A stretch of DNA of 64,000 nt, taken from contig NJFT01000145.1 of the NCBI GenBank assembly GCA_002221725.1, positions 40,650-104,649 on the forward strand. The letters run 5' to 3'. Positions 47,088 to 59,309 of the stretch are shown in pieces (positions within the stretch are counted from its first letter, which is position 1; the number at the start of each line of letters is the position of its first letter). Origin of the DNA: Scedosporium boydii. Lineage: Eukaryota > Ascomycota > Sordariomycetes > Microascales > Microascaceae. The notes under the pieces are model-generated. The model searched no databases, was not told where the DNA came from, and was given only the letters and a program-made list of their open reading frames with translations. A program made the translations under genes and the position numbers.

Positions 47088-47429
47088 ATGGAAGACCGAT
47101 CGAACCGAGAGCGAGGCCTGAAGGCTGCCATCCACAATCCCCATGTTTCCGAAGAGGCCAAGCAACACGCTCGCGAGGCTCTCAAAAACGAGTTTGGCGA
47201 GGAGATTGACACCACTCCTGGCGCCCCTTCGGGCAAGCCCCACCCAGCCAAGGATCCGGAGCATGTGTAGGTGCCATCTCATCCAAGTCCCCTCTTCTTG
47301 GGCGCCCCTGCCTGGAGAAATAAACTAACTATGCCGTGAAGCGCCCGAGGATTGAAGGGTGCAACCCACAACCCGAGGGTTTCGGAGGAAGCCAAACGGG
47401 AAGCACAGGAGCGTTTGGATGAGATGTGA
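47088..47429 (+). CDS. con-6: Conidiation-specific protein 6 (Con-6)
   Basis: Small hydrophilic protein of 88 residues from two exons, 47088-47266 and 47342-47429 (donor GTGTAG, acceptor GTGAAG; an alternative donor two bases later breaks the frame). Two Con-6 repeats are visible: RGLKAAIHNPHVSEEAKQHA and ARGLKGATHNPRVSEEAKRE, one at the N-terminus and one entirely in exon 2. This is the normal family layout and length. Con-6 proteins accumulate in fungal conidia and are linked to desiccation or germination control. The start at 47088 was chosen over upstream 47004 because the added 28 residues lack family character. Confidence 0.92.
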
Positions 47430-47653
47430 AACTTATTTGACCTAGGCCGCTATCCATCTCGAGATTTATGATCTGAGTCAAAGTGGTATTAATTGGAGGG
47501 ATACGGTCAGTGTCGAAAGCTCAGCCTAAGCAACTATTCAGTCGTTCAATGAAATTCAACTCCTTTGCCAATTCTTCGATGTGAAAGGTCATGGCTCGCT
47601 CATTGAGATCTAAAATTTACTCTAATGGGCGACTAGTCCTGTAGGATAATCCA

Positions 47654-48922
47654 TCACACACCCTCAAGCCACCGCGCGATCGAACGCATCATGGTCCCTT
47701 CCTTGTACCCAATAGCAGCATCAAGCGCTGGCTGAACATGCACCTCGTCCTCGCACTCCACTAAAAGAAAATCTTTCCCATCCAACACGTTCAAATCAGT
47801 GCTCCGACTGGCAACGACAATCTCGGCATGGACATGATCCCGCGCAAAGGCCGTGCAGCTGTTCAGCATGACCTCAGCCTTCCCCGTCGTCACTAGTGCC
47901 TTTCTCACTACGCCTTGTGACGGGCCTCGCCCAAACACTTGGTTCCAAACTTTCTCCGCGTCCGGTGCGCCATATAAGTTCGCCCATACTTCCTTCTCGT
48001 TGGGGTTCCACTCGCGCTTGAACTGCAGGGCTTGCGTCTTGTCCAGGTAGTCTTTGCCGTCATTCGTCACGAAAGTCTCCTGGTTAACATCCATCATGGT
48101 CCAGGGGCACACAAACACTGCCGCTTTCAGCCGACTACCTGAAAGATCGACCGGCGGGGCATAAGGGGATGGTGACGCCAGATGTGCGAGCAGCGAGCCG
48201 ACGAGGTTGCCGCCCGCGCTGTCCCCCGCAACAATGATATTCTCAACCTTCACGGAGCGGGTCTCTAGAAGGTACCGGAAGGAGGCGACAGCTTGGACTA
48301 GCTGGGCTGGGTACTGATACTCTGGAGAGAGCGCGTATTCGAGGAATACGATTTCCCGTGCCTTGCAAGCCCCCGCACAGGCCAATGCGAAGGGCACATG
48401 GCCAAACGCCCTCATGGGGTTGACGTAGCCGCCGCCGTGAAAATATAGAAGCGTCGGGCCCGTCGCCAATGCCGGAGGAGGGCTGATAAAGTGAAGCGTT
48501 GGTGGAGGGATATTTGCCTCGGCCTTGAAGACAGTGCTGGAATCCTCGAGCGTGACGACTTCAACGGAGAGTCCGTTTTTGGCGGCGTATCCTTTGATCC
48601 CGGCTCCGGTTAGGACACGCCGGAGATTCCGGCGGCGCAGGCCGGCGGGGAAGACGGCTCTCTGGGTCTTGATGAAGGCGAGAGCTATCCTCTGGCGCCA
48701 ATGAAGTGATGTATTCCTCTTGAATGCGAATGCCGCAAGCAATCGCAAGACTAAAATGCGTGCCGGATGAAGTTAGTTGGCTATCTGTTCTATCCGGTCG
48801 TATTGCTTCTTGGTGAGATGGGTTCGAACACGCATACTAAAGACAGGAAGCAGGCCATAGAACACGATTTTATCCCGAACGGACGTCGCTATTGAGGGAG
48901 TTTGGTATAGCTTTGTAGCCAT
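47654..48922 (-). CDS. Alpha/beta hydrolase, Say1/steryl-acetylhydrolase-like
   Basis: Exon 1 48922-48838 (start MATKLYQTP) and exon 2 48750-47654 join in frame (GTATGC donor, TTTTAG acceptor), 393 residues. The oxyanion motif is LYFHGGGYV, the nucleophile elbow is GDSAGG, and the acid/His region is EDEVHVQPALDAA, where DEVH supplies the catalytic His in the HSL-type group. An N-terminal hydrophobic stretch (FYGLLPVFILRLLAAFAF) can act as a membrane anchor, as in yeast Say1-type enzymes. Likely deacetylates a lipophilic substrate, possibly sterol acetates. A TATA-like box lies on the minus strand near 48955. Intact. Confidence 0.9.
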
Positions 48923-49640
48923 CTTGATGGTGGAAAAGAAGCAAAATTGTGGGGATATAAAGAGTTGCTGTAGGCAAACAGAGCTTGTTCCCACTTCTCA
49001 ATCAAAAGTCGTCGCCTCCCAGATCCGAGTCTGGGGAAATCCGCGTGCACGTACTCCGTACTATCTGCTAGGATGGACAGACACATGCCTCGGCATATTA
49101 ATCCCTGCGGCTTCTTAAGTCCGTTCTTATGCTTTCATCCCCGACTCACCGTTTTCCGCGAGATTCTCATTATCCCGGACTCACGTGATATTTTCCAATC
49201 TTTGCTTAGACTGGATGAGGAGCTGCAGCATCTTCTTAAATTGCCAAATTTATCTCATACCAGGACGTAAGACCGCCCTACGTTGACAGAGGGGCCAGAA
49301 CTCGAATACAAAACAACGCGAATCCAGGATCATAGCACTCGTCAGGGGATATGATCCTTCCGTGATACTCTGCGCCATTTGTATGCTAGTCCCTGCTCCT
49401 CTCCAATCTTAACCTACCTCAAGTAAACGAGAATAATTAGACACCTGTCGAAATCTCTGAACATCTTCAGTTTGCATCCAACAACGAAACCAATCGGGGA
49501 CAATCCAAGATGAGTTGCCAAAACCCCCCACGATTCTCACTATCTCGCGCAAAACCCACTCGTCGGCAAGACGGCATTAAGACGGCATTCCCTCCCATGT
49601 CCCGCCGCGTTCCATGATAATGCAGTATGCGCCTTGAATA
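48923..49640. other. Intergenic spacer
   Basis: Upstream region of the Say1-like gene. No gene recognised. Confidence 0.45.
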
Positions 49641-50860
49641 CATAGGATAGTTGGCAGTGGGTAAAGGTCGGCGTCTCCATCGATATCACCATCGAACACT
49701 ACCCAGCCTCGATTGGGCTTTCTGGGCGCAGACACCCAGACGTTGTGCCGTAATAAGCTTTATAAGCCGAGACTGAAAACCTTGGCCGTTATTAAGAGGG
49801 AGGCTTCTATGATTTGCCCAAATACATCACCGTCTCGTGCTTTTACAGATGGTAGCACGGATACTAACGGGCATGCTTGATCAGAGACGACGGGAATCCT
49901 ATAGTCGATGGGCCCCTCGACAGAGGACCAAGACCATGATGGAGCTATATTCATTAGCATGAAGCACAACGGCCTCATTATAAAACGTACATACCTCGAT
50001 AGTTAGCAACATGTCGGCTTGCCACCGTTGGGCCATCTATCACTTCCCGAACAGTCCAGACTCCAGAGTAGGTCTTCGGCGATGTATTCCCTCCACAGAC
50101 CAGCAAGATATTCTGACAGCATACCTGACTTGATCGTCCTCGCTATTCCTGACATTACCACAAGTTTATCGTCTGGTTTTGTGAGGGCGCACCGGGAATA
50201 TTGACGAACCGCCCGTCTCCAGTACCCATGGACGTTCTCTTGGCCGACGAGGAGATTTGGCCAGATCTTTCTCTGTGGAACTAGGGGATACTGGTATTTG
50301 ACATGGTAAACCTAACGGCTGCTGAAAAGGCCTTCTTGGCACTTCCAAATGAGAGGGGTTCCAAAGTACATGGTATGCCGAGACAGGAGGCTCTCCTGGA
50401 CGACCCAGCCGCGGTTCAGCAACGGCCACTCAGGGATTCTAGACTAGAGAGACCTAGCTGAGTCGTAAATGACCATGAACTCCTCAACCTTTCCGTGTAG
50501 CTCAAGTAGTGATAGGAACTCTGTCTTCACAACCGGTTTAGCGATGTCGATGAAACCATCCTCGAGCTTGTCAGCTTCGGCCTCTGCGATCGTGCAGGGA
50601 GCACCGCGGTAAACTAGGTGCATTGACTTAGATTCCGCTCTTCAGTCCTGTTCGGAGTGATGGATGATGCAGAGCGAGTCGATCCACACGTATCGAACTC
50701 TCAGCTCCTGGGCAATCTTGCTTGCGTCCTGAAATGTTTGCCGAAGCTCTGTAAAGGGTATCGGCTTCCGAAGGCCTCAATTTCTGGTCTGGACAATGTC
50801 CATCAACGATGCCATCTTATTGCCACCGGTGCTGATCGGAGAGGAGTCCTTTCACATGGC
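49641..50860 (-). pseudogene. HET-domain gene relic
   Basis: Minus-strand pieces in the order of a HET (heterokaryon incompatibility) protein. Near 50800-50640 is a segment with KPIPFTELRQTFQDASKIAQ followed by RVRYVWIDSLCII, the central hallmark of the HET domain. At 50460-50330 is NRGWVVQESLLSRHTMYFG, the second hallmark (R-x-W-x-x-QE). Near 49950-49890 is APSWSWSSVEGPIDY, and near 49720-49640 are GWVVFDG- and CIIMERGG-like pieces. Stops occur inside (for example at about 50795 and at about 50645, where a Trp codon appears as TGA) and the pieces lie in different frames. It would have been a cell-death trigger in incompatibility reactions but cannot be made now. Confidence 0.8.
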
Positions 50861-53665
50861 GGAGTATTGTCTACTGCGCCGAGAAGTTAGATCTGTCCTT
50901 TTCTGTACCGCGATCCTAGCCTTATGTATTGAAGTAAGAAGATGTATGGGCGTAATAGATGATTGAAGATAGTGGTGGCTACTTGGGATGTTGAAATTTT
51001 GGGGTTGAAACTTAAGGGCCAGAGATGGAGCGAGGGTGCGCTGCACATCGAGGCAAGGCCTCATTGAGCAACTGGATGGCCTCACAGATTAGCACATCGT
51101 CACCGAACCAAGACCTAAGCGTTTGCTTAACCTCCGTTTTATTAACCTTTCCTTCTATACACTTCGTACCGAGAGTATCGATATCCGGCTGTATAATTCA
51201 CCCAAACGGACCACCTTCGTAGCTCCGCCTTTATGGTAATAGACGCCGTGGAATTACATTGTGTTCGTGGTATTTATCAGCGCGGATAACATGTCCAACG
51301 GGCCTCACCAACGTAGTTCCACGTCTCGCAATTATGACAGTAGTAGCCATCTGGGTTTGGGTCTTCAGTGCTGCTGTTCCTGCTGTAGTTGACGGGCTTG
51401 GCGCAGTCACCAGCGGAAGTGTTAGCGTTGCGTTGAGCGGGCATTGTGTCGATTGTAAAGGTCGAATTCCTGCCAAATGAGTTCATGTTAGGCTTGTTAG
51501 AGAGGGAATAGGTATGGACCCATACAGAGAAATTATAAGTCGACGTTGAAGTGTTTACCTGGGTTGCAGTTCAACATGTTTCTGGTTTTCTTTTGCGTAA
51601 ACTTGAGGATTTGGGAAGAGCGCATATTTATACGTTTTCCCTATGAGGCTATAACCTATTCAGACGTTCCTCGAGTAAAAGGGATTCACTGCATAATACC
51701 TGAAGTAGTAAATGTGAACAGGCCCTTAATGTTATGATCTTTTATCAATTACGATAGGATATGCCTAGGCAAGCGAACAATAGACAGTAGAGCTTTATTA
51801 ATTGGAGGTGGTGTCTGGGTAAGTGGTGTTGAGTACTTCTATTCGGCTGAATGGGCTGCTTCCTACTAGACAAGAGTTGATTGATGCTGTGAAAGGCAGC
51901 TGTGTTCGCCCAAATGTGCTCTCTTTCCCACCTCACTCCTCAATTGGAAGCGGGAATGGGAGGAGATGGGAACACCTTCCCTAAATCTAGGAGTTTTAAG
52001 TTGACTATAGAAGTCCCCCCTTGAGCTAGAGATGGATGGACTCACATAACAGCAGAACATTGAGGGATTCTGGTCTCAATTACACCCGTAAATAGAAGCT
52101 TGTGGCTTATATTGTTCAGCTTTAACTATTGTTATGTGTTGGATTCTATGACGAAAAATTCAGGAGAGTGTATCTGGCTATAGGAGAGATGTGCTGTGAT
52201 TGTGAAAGTAGAATTCAAAGCGTAAAAGAAAAACTTCGAGAAGTCGAGCGATGTCTAGGACCCTATTCGAGATCACACTGGTAGTAGTATTAGTAGTAGC
52301 GTGCTATTATTGAATGTGGTATGTTGACAGAGACACTGCAAACCCTTTCCATACCCATCCTGACTCTAATGGGTACCGGCGAGTATCCATTCAAACTAAA
52401 CCGAAATGGCTTTGGTTCAGCGGTAAACAACCGAGAGGACCACGGCTGTCCTTCATCTTTATCAAACCTTTTATGAAGAGCGACGGACCTCTCATTACCT
52501 CCCATTTAACCCATGCGGACCACTTGGCGGCTAGCAAGCTCTCTTGTCGGCCCGTTATGATTCTTGAGTTTGAGTTCCTCCCCATTTGCAGATGACGGCT
52601 TAAAACAGATGGATTACTCGAAATAGGCCGTCGCCTCGGGATGACTGAAGGTGTAGGTCCAAATCAGACCCCCGTTGAACCATATTTGGACATCTGGGCT
52701 CGTCGTGGTAACTGGGGAGGACACGGACCCGACCCTTCGCTGGTTGGCACCACACGGGAAGATGACAATGTAAGAACTATATGGTAATAGGATAATTGAG
52801 CTGTAGGTTGTCAATGGTAATAGGATAGATACATTTCTGTACATCAAGTCTGATCTGGCACTGGACAATGATCGACGTTATGATAGCAGAGAATCCATTT
52901 CTACTTGCCTCCGTACACCTCTCCACTGTTTAGATCGGGTCGTCGCGGCACACACGTCACGTGCTCAATTACCAGACCCACGGTTCCGGGCTTATCGGAG
53001 CCGAATATAAAAATTGCCCGTTGCGGAGCGTTTTTACGTAAAGACGCCGATGCTGACGGAGATTTGGCGAAGTCGCCGCTGCAGGGCGTTTTTGACATGA
53101 AAGAGTCATTGGGGTCTTAACCACGGCGGTGCCGTAGTATTAAGGAGTGACAAGTTGCTTCGCTTTTCTAGAATCAACGGTTCGAACATGCCACCAGTTA
53201 TAACCAACCATTCGCAATATTTCTGTAACCGCGATCATGGGCAAGTCAGGCCCCGGACGCGCCTCGTCTTCAGGAACTGCGGAGTAGTCAACGGCAGATG
53301 TGGAATACCAATGCTGAACTGGTACATGCAGCTTCCGGCGCAAAAAAAGATTAATAATCTAACTCTCCGCCCCGAACCGCTCAGCTGGTGGCCAGCGGGA
53401 GTGGCGCCGGCGGAACGGAAGCCTAAATGTAACCTTCCGTCTCGGAGTCTAGAAAAATGCGCGCGGCTATGACAATCTTTTGAACTTAGAGCGGCAGGTT
53501 GTCTCCCTAAGGGGAGGGATGTTCCTATAAAATCTTGAAAACCGATTGGTGAAGAGGTAAGTGTATGGTCAGAGAAAAAGGGAAAAAAAAAAAGAAACAG
53601 GCTGTCGTATCAACAGCTCCCTCCCATCCCATACCCTACACGCGTGAAGATTTTCCGAAAGTTTC
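50861..53665. other. Intergenic stretch of 2.8 kb
   Basis: Apart from the possible small ORF at 51277-51577, no gene was recognised. A TAGTAGTATTAGTAGTAG run sits near 52281-52298. Confidence 0.45.
51277..51577 (-). CDS. Possible small gene, unproven
   Basis: A TATA-like TATAAATA (minus strand, about 51626-51633) is followed by ATG 51577 and a short stretch ending in a GTAAAC donor (51558), with a GGCAG acceptor at 51470. The frame 51486-51277 carries a protein-like CHNCETWNYVGEARWTC end. However, the simple splice does not enter that frame, so start and structure are uncertain. Unknown function. Confidence 0.25.
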
Positions 53666-55048
53666 ATGGTTGCAATGGGACAGGAAAACACGAATCGCGA
53701 AAACGAGGCCTTGCGCCGCCAACAGCAACTGTTCCCCGAGCAGAGTGGTCCTTCCATCCCCGACGGCGGTTACGGATGGGTCATTACAGCCTGCGTGGGC
53801 ATAGCGAACGGGCACTCATGGGGCATCAACTCTGCCTACTCCGTCTTCCTCGCGCACTATCTTAGCAACAATGTCTTTGAGGGGGCAACGCCAATGCAAT
53901 ACGCCCTTGTAGGCACGCTGGGCGTCGGATGCACCCTAGCCGTGGCCCCAATTGCGACCATTGCCGTGCGGCGCTTTGGAACGCGACCAACTATGCTCTG
54001 CGGCACAATCTTCCAGTCTGTAAGCCTGGCCTGCTCCAGCCTCACGACTTCTATATGGCAACTCTTCCTGACCCAAGGCGTGCTCTTCGGCTTGGGAATG
54101 GGGCTCATCTACATTCCCGCGTCCGGAATCATCCCCCAGTGGTTTGATAAACATCGGTCCCTCGCCAGTGGGTACTCGATTGCAGGCGCCGGTCTCGGGG
54201 GACTTGCATACTCTCTTGCATCCGGCGCTATGATTGAAAACCTCTCCGTGGAGTGGGCTTTTAGAATCCTGAGCATTGTCTCGTTGGTCGTGAATACGAC
54301 CTGCGTTCTGCTCATTCGGACGCGCTACGACGAGGTGGGCTCGCGCCAGCTGGCTTTCGATATGGCACTTCTGAAGAGGGTTGAGTATTTATTGGTCCTT
54401 GGGTTCGGCTCGTTCAGCATGCTGGGCTACTTCATTCTCATCTTCACTCTTGCCAACTACGCAAACACAATGGGATTCAACCCCTCCCAAGCATCCCTCA
54501 TCCCGGCCCTGCTAATGTTGAGCCAAGCCATCGGCCGTCCCATTATCGGCTGGTTCAGTGACAGATGCGGTGCCATCAACATCGTCACCATGTGCACGCT
54601 CGCCACGGGAGTCCTATCGCTGACGGTTTGGGTCAATTCCAAGCTCTACGGGGTATTGATTTTCTTCGCACTCGCCGAAGGTTTGGTCGCCGGAAGCTTC
54701 TGGGTCGGGATAGCCCCCGTCCTAGCCAAGGTCGTCGGCCTCGAGAACCTCCCCGCCGGCCTCTCCTTGCTGTGGGTATCCGTGGTGCCGGCCGCGGTGG
54801 CCAGCGAGCCCATAGCTCTGGAAATAGTTGATAGGACCGGGAGTTATATCGGGGCCCAGCTGTTTACGGGGTTCTCCTTCATAGCGGCCGGCCTTTGCCT
54901 TGGTCTCCTGCGCGGCTGGATTATCGGTGGCATGGCTGCCAAGTCTGACGGAGACTGGGATAGCGCTGAACGCACAATCACACGTTCCCCCCTGCACACT
55001 CGATACGCTACGTTTATTGGGCATTGCTTCACCTGGAAAAATTTGTGA
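53666..55048 (+). CDS. MFS transporter, monocarboxylate-transporter type (MCT/Mch-like)
   Basis: Intronless, 460 residues; an alternative ATG at 53675. The IPDGGYGWVITACV signature at residues 31-44 is the hallmark of the MCT family in fungi. About twelve hydrophobic segments follow. The motif RFGTRPTMLCG sits in the TM2-3 loop and IIPQWFDKHRSLASGYSIAGAGLGG at TM5. A cytosolic loop around RTRYDEVGSRQLAFDMALLKRVEY separates the halves, and GRPIIGWFSDRCG is the second-half motif. It probably moves a small organic acid or related compound across the plasma membrane. It converges tail to tail with the Zn2Cys6 gene, 235 bases apart. Confidence 0.92.
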   Translation: MVAMGQENTNRENEALRRQQQLFPEQSGPSIPDGGYGWVITACVGIANGHSWGINSAYSVFLAHYLSNNVFEGATPMQYALVGTLGVGCTLAVAPIATIAVRRFGTRPTMLCGTIFQSVSLACSSLTTSIWQLFLTQGVLFGLGMGLIYIPASGIIPQWFDKHRSLASGYSIAGAGLGGLAYSLASGAMIENLSVEWAFRILSIVSLVVNTTCVLLIRTRYDEVGSRQLAFDMALLKRVEYLLVLGFGSFSMLGYFILIFTLANYANTMGFNPSQASLIPALLMLSQAIGRPIIGWFSDRCGAINIVTMCTLATGVLSLTVWVNSKLYGVLIFFALAEGLVAGSFWVGIAPVLAKVVGLENLPAGLSLLWVSVVPAAVASEPIALEIVDRTGSYIGAQLFTGFSFIAAGLCLGLLRGWIIGGMAAKSDGDWDSAERTITRSPLHTRYATFIGHCFTWKNL

Positions 55049-55283
55049 GACCCGTTCTGGAAGGCCTTGCAGGCATGTTTGGCCGGGATTGGCGGCTAGA
55101 GCGCAATGGCTAAGGGCAGATAGGTATACAACGGTACCTCTCTGCTATTAATGAGCAGTAAGGTTATATTGATGTTTGGCACATAGAAATCTTATCTGAG
55201 TAATAATGATTCTCAAATTATGGGTCACCATCTCAAAAAGCCATTCACTCCGCGTACCATTACCCCCGTTGCCAGGCCTCTAA

Positions 55284-57993
55284 TTAATAGGACATGAAAT
55301 CACTAGCACCACAATCATTCGCGAGCGCCTCGTCGAGAGCATAGCTCCCAAACCCAGTCTGGTCCGCGCTCAAGAGCCCTATGTCTAGCCAAATGGCAGG
55401 GTCGAGAGAGTCCGCTGGCAGAGACAGATTCTTCCCTGGCGGCGACCCACCGCCACAGTCGGGGACTCCGGCCCGGTTCCGTCCCGCAAGTGGGCCCTTA
55501 TCGAGCTGATCGGCGAAGAAGTGGCAGACAGTGGCTGACACCTGGGCCTGCGAGCTTTGCGGCAGGTCTCGCGCAATTCGTTCCAAGTGCCTGGGGAGGG
55601 CGCGCAGTTTCGAGATTGCCTTTTCTACGTCCTCGGACACTTTGCTCCCACGTCTAAGTGCCTAGGAAGAAAAGAAAAAGAGTCAGCACGATCCACGAAG
55701 AGAGGGCAGAATTCTTGACAAAACGGGGGATGGAACAGCTGCTGGACAGCGGAGGTGTGGCATGTACATGGAGTATTTCAGTAGCCGCGTGGCAAATCAT
55801 GATGAACATGTTGTTATGGAATCCTAACCGCAGGTCGTTTATGGCGCCGTCATTCAGAATCAAGTCCAACATGCGATTTGCCACGAGAACCGTCATTTTC
55901 GATATTTTCAAAAAGTCCGGGGATACCGTTTCATTCTGGACGACGATGAGGTCACGCGAGGCCTGAGCGTTCAGGATCAGAATGCTATGGTCCTGGTAGA
56001 AGCCGAGGACGGGGAATAGCGATGCGGAGGGTAGACCGTCAGGGGGGTGTCGAGTTGAGTGGAGCCTGTCCAAGGTCGTGAAAGCATCGGCGTGCCAACT
56101 CATGACCGAGGCCGGTGTTTTCTGCATGCGCTTTCGCCTATCTAACTGTTCGAACTACAGGCGTGTTATCAGGAACGGAAAGCCGAAAGAGTACCTCTTT
56201 GGGGAATAGCAGATAGCAAATCCAATTCTAACTTACTAGCATCCGCCTCGTCTCAAAGATGCCACAGACCAAGCGATCAGTCGAGGCTGCTACAGGGTCA
56301 CTCCACCAACGTGTAAAGCACGAGGGAACCTCCTTGTAGGAAATCAGGGCCTTACGACCGGTGATGATGCCGAAACTTTTGTCGGCGATGTACGTATACA
56401 GCCATGTGCGCTCGCAGTTTCTGGTATACCGTTCTTTAATCTGGTTGGGGCCGTTGGGAAACAACTCGTTGACGTGGTCTGCCACGCATGTTGGCCTGTG
56501 TAGCCCTATTTCCCGAGCCAGCTGGGTGGCCTGTCATGGGCCGAATGATTGTTACTACTGCGTCGCGGAGGAAATAAAGGAAAGAGGAACTCACGTGGCT
56601 AAGATGTAGCCAATATGGGTCGTCTCGATGTTTCTGGCTGGCAGGGGCCCAATAGAGGAGATTGATAATAGATTGGATGGTCTCTACGGATCTAACTGAG
56701 GCGGCGATGGACCACTTCACGGTCCCTTCTGCTAGGGACAGCAGAGTAGGATACAGGATGCGGTCGCGTGGTCGCGTGGAGACGGCGCACCCGAGGGCAC
56801 AAATGACGGAGAATAGGGTAAACGAGGAGGCGTAAACGTATTCGGGCGTATATAAAGCTGGATCGAGCAAGCCCAGGAGGGGGTTGCGTACTTCGTAGAA
56901 TCTAATACATGCTCCGTGTCAGAGGTTGTGGTAAAGAAAGGATGGCTGGATATTATAGAATACAATTTGAAGTACAGTTCAACATCGCTTTGGTCGATGA
57001 ATCGGGCCGTCAGCGGATCACAGGCCGAAGGCTCGAGTCGAAAGACTTCACCGCTGGGCTGGGTGGCTAACACCTGCCAGTCCTTTTTAAAGGTGGTTTG
57101 TGGTGCTGTCGAATTCATAGCCACACGTTAGCCTATACGCACGGGACGAACCTGGGCAGGTCCTACAGGAGGATGGGCTGACCTACCAAAGTACTGCGTT
57201 ATGCGGTTATCTAGTGCCTGGCCTCCCATGTCGGGTCTGCTATATATGGATAATAGCTTCAAGTCTGATGGAAGATGTCGACAGTCCCCGTCCGTGGTCA
57301 CAACGGTGGCAAGAATGTCTAGCGAGGAGACTAGCGAGCCGCGTTCGTTTTCCTCCTCCGATTCGGAGCCATACGCCTGGGGTGGTCGGCCGATGTGCGG
57401 CGCGGCAATGCGGGACGCTTCGATGCACCCCTCCGCATCCATGTCGCTCGGTGCGGTGGGGGTTTCAACTTCGAAGCTGAAGGACGGATCGCGGAGGGCC
57501 GCTAGAACCTGGTCTCGTACCGAACTTTTTCTGATCCGGGCTAGCACCTTTTCGACGGTGTCAGGTTTACTACGATTGCTCCCACATCAATAAACGGAAA
57601 AAAAAAAAAAGAAAAAAAAAAAGAGAAAAAAAAGGAACACGAAAAGAAATGGGTCGATTCCTACTTGCCGCTACCGGGCTTACGGCCCCGGGTAGAACTG
57701 GCCGGGTATCGGCACACCCGGTGCTGGTCGACACAACGAGAGCTAAGCACAGTCACAAGAGTCAACACCCGCGTGTGGTCCACATGTACGTGCGGCATGG
57801 GCATTCATGAAGAGCCTGTTCGCAATGCTGCTTACCACGGAACCTGTCGACTGCATCGTTGTCTCGAGGCACGACAATTGAGACATGCACTGCGATATTC
57901 GGATTTCCCTATCGTGGAATCTGTACTGTTGCGGTCCTGCTGTTCTGGCCACTGCTCTTGCCCGTCTGAAGGGAGTTCATTGGGGTCGGACAT
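55284..57993 (-). CDS. Zn2Cys6 transcription factor with fungal-specific domain, eight exons
   Basis: Exons on the minus strand 57993-57836, 57742-57665, 57578-57187, 57105-56964, 56901-56595, 56530-56237, 56145-55768 and 55661-55284 join with all phases closing, 708 residues. The zinc cluster is CLNCRASRQRCSRQ then PCSRCVDQHRVC (C-x2-C-x6-C-x5-C-x2-C-x6-C), split by intron 1, followed by a basic RGRKPGSGK. An acidic Ser/Glu linker follows, then the fungal_trans domain (FYEVRNPLLGLLDP, YWLHLSHATQLAREIGLHR, ERTWLYTYIADKSFG). ATG 57993 was chosen; an in-frame ATG at 58047 is possible. Nuclear DNA-binding regulator, possibly of the neighbouring MFS transporter (inference). Confidence 0.92.
57598..57640. 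repeat. Poly-purine A-rich tract in intron 2
   Basis: Long A runs broken by single G, inside the second intron of the Zn2Cys6 gene. Confidence 0.8.
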
Positions 57994-58817
57994 GGTGGTT
58001 CCAATCTGTCTGGAATTGATCTTGCATGGAGTGTTTAAAATCGGCACCCCAGATTAATACTCAGCGATTCACGATTCACAGCGGAGACTAAATCAGATAA
58101 GTTAGGCCTCAGAAGGCGGTGAGGCATAGTAGATTACTAATTACGTGGTCGGCTTTACTAAAAACTAACGAGTCGGTCGAGTTAAGAAATAATTAATTAA
58201 TTAATTAGAAAAATAATTAATTATTAAAATTATAAAGTAATTAATTAATTATTTAAAAAAGTAACTAATTAATAAAAAAAATATAAAAAATTATTTATAT
58301 AAATTATATAATTAATTAAATATTTAATTAATTTTTTTAAATTTTTAATAATTAATATAAATAATAATTATATTTTATATTTATATATATACTTTTTAAT
58401 TATATTATAAAACTATTATTTAATTTGTTATAGGTCGACCTTTATACAGACCTAAAGGCGGTAACAGATAGTAGAACTAAGGAGTATAGGCAACTGCCCG
58501 CAGATATCTAATATATAGAAATATAATCGGAGGACGAAGAAGCGATCGGTGTCGATCACTCCTGTAATCACTCCGATTAGCCAGCGATCAGTTCCGATTA
58601 TCTAAGAAAGACCCCCGATCACCCTAGAGAGCTTAGAAGAGAAAGGTTTCTATAAAAACTAAACTCTTTTATACTAATTACCTTATTTTCTATCTTATTT
58701 CTCTTTTTAAGTTCTTATTTTATATCTAAAGTAAAAATTTAAAGTATTTAAAATATATAAAAGATAGTAGCCTTTATTTTTTAATATTAAGATTTTATTA
58801 ATTAACTAAAAATATTT

Positions 58818-59309
58818 TATCGGAGCCGAGTAGTACAACTAACAACACAAACAAGACTGTGTCGCCCACTCAAGAGAATAATCAGAAGTGGCTAAGAGCT
58901 ACACCGTAAAGAAGAAATAGTCCAATAGTTGTCGGAATAGTCTAATGGTCAAGTAGGACGTCGAGAAGTGAGTGGGCAGTCGGAATCTACATCGTGGGAC
59001 ATCACATCCAAAGAAGAGAAGAGAAATATAAAGATAGGAAAAGAAGTAATATTGAGAAAAGAATAGTAAAGAACGTCTACTACAACAACGCTCTAGCTGA
59101 CAGGAAACAACTAATTGCTCCTAACCGCAATGCTATCCTTCACCTGCTTCTGCGCCGTGCCTGGTCTAAGAACTAGTCTATGAAAAATGGGGGGCCATCA
59201 TCCTTTTATATGTAAGTAAGGTTTAGATGTGTAGTATATCGGGCTTCCGGTGGCGGCACCGATTAGCAATGTGGCGGCGCCGCCGCTAGTCGCTCTATAT
59301 ACTAATATA
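58818..59309 (-). repeat. LTR copy, 3' in element orientation
   Basis: Direct repeat of the sequence at 62311-62805. It begins on the plus strand TATCGGAGCC where the other copy has TGTCGGAGCC. Differences between the copies are mainly C/T and G/A, with more T and A in this copy. Confidence 0.88.

Noticed and set aside
52614..53343. Short minus-strand frames before the MFS gene
   Set aside because: Under 90 codons, no family motifs, no spliced partner found.
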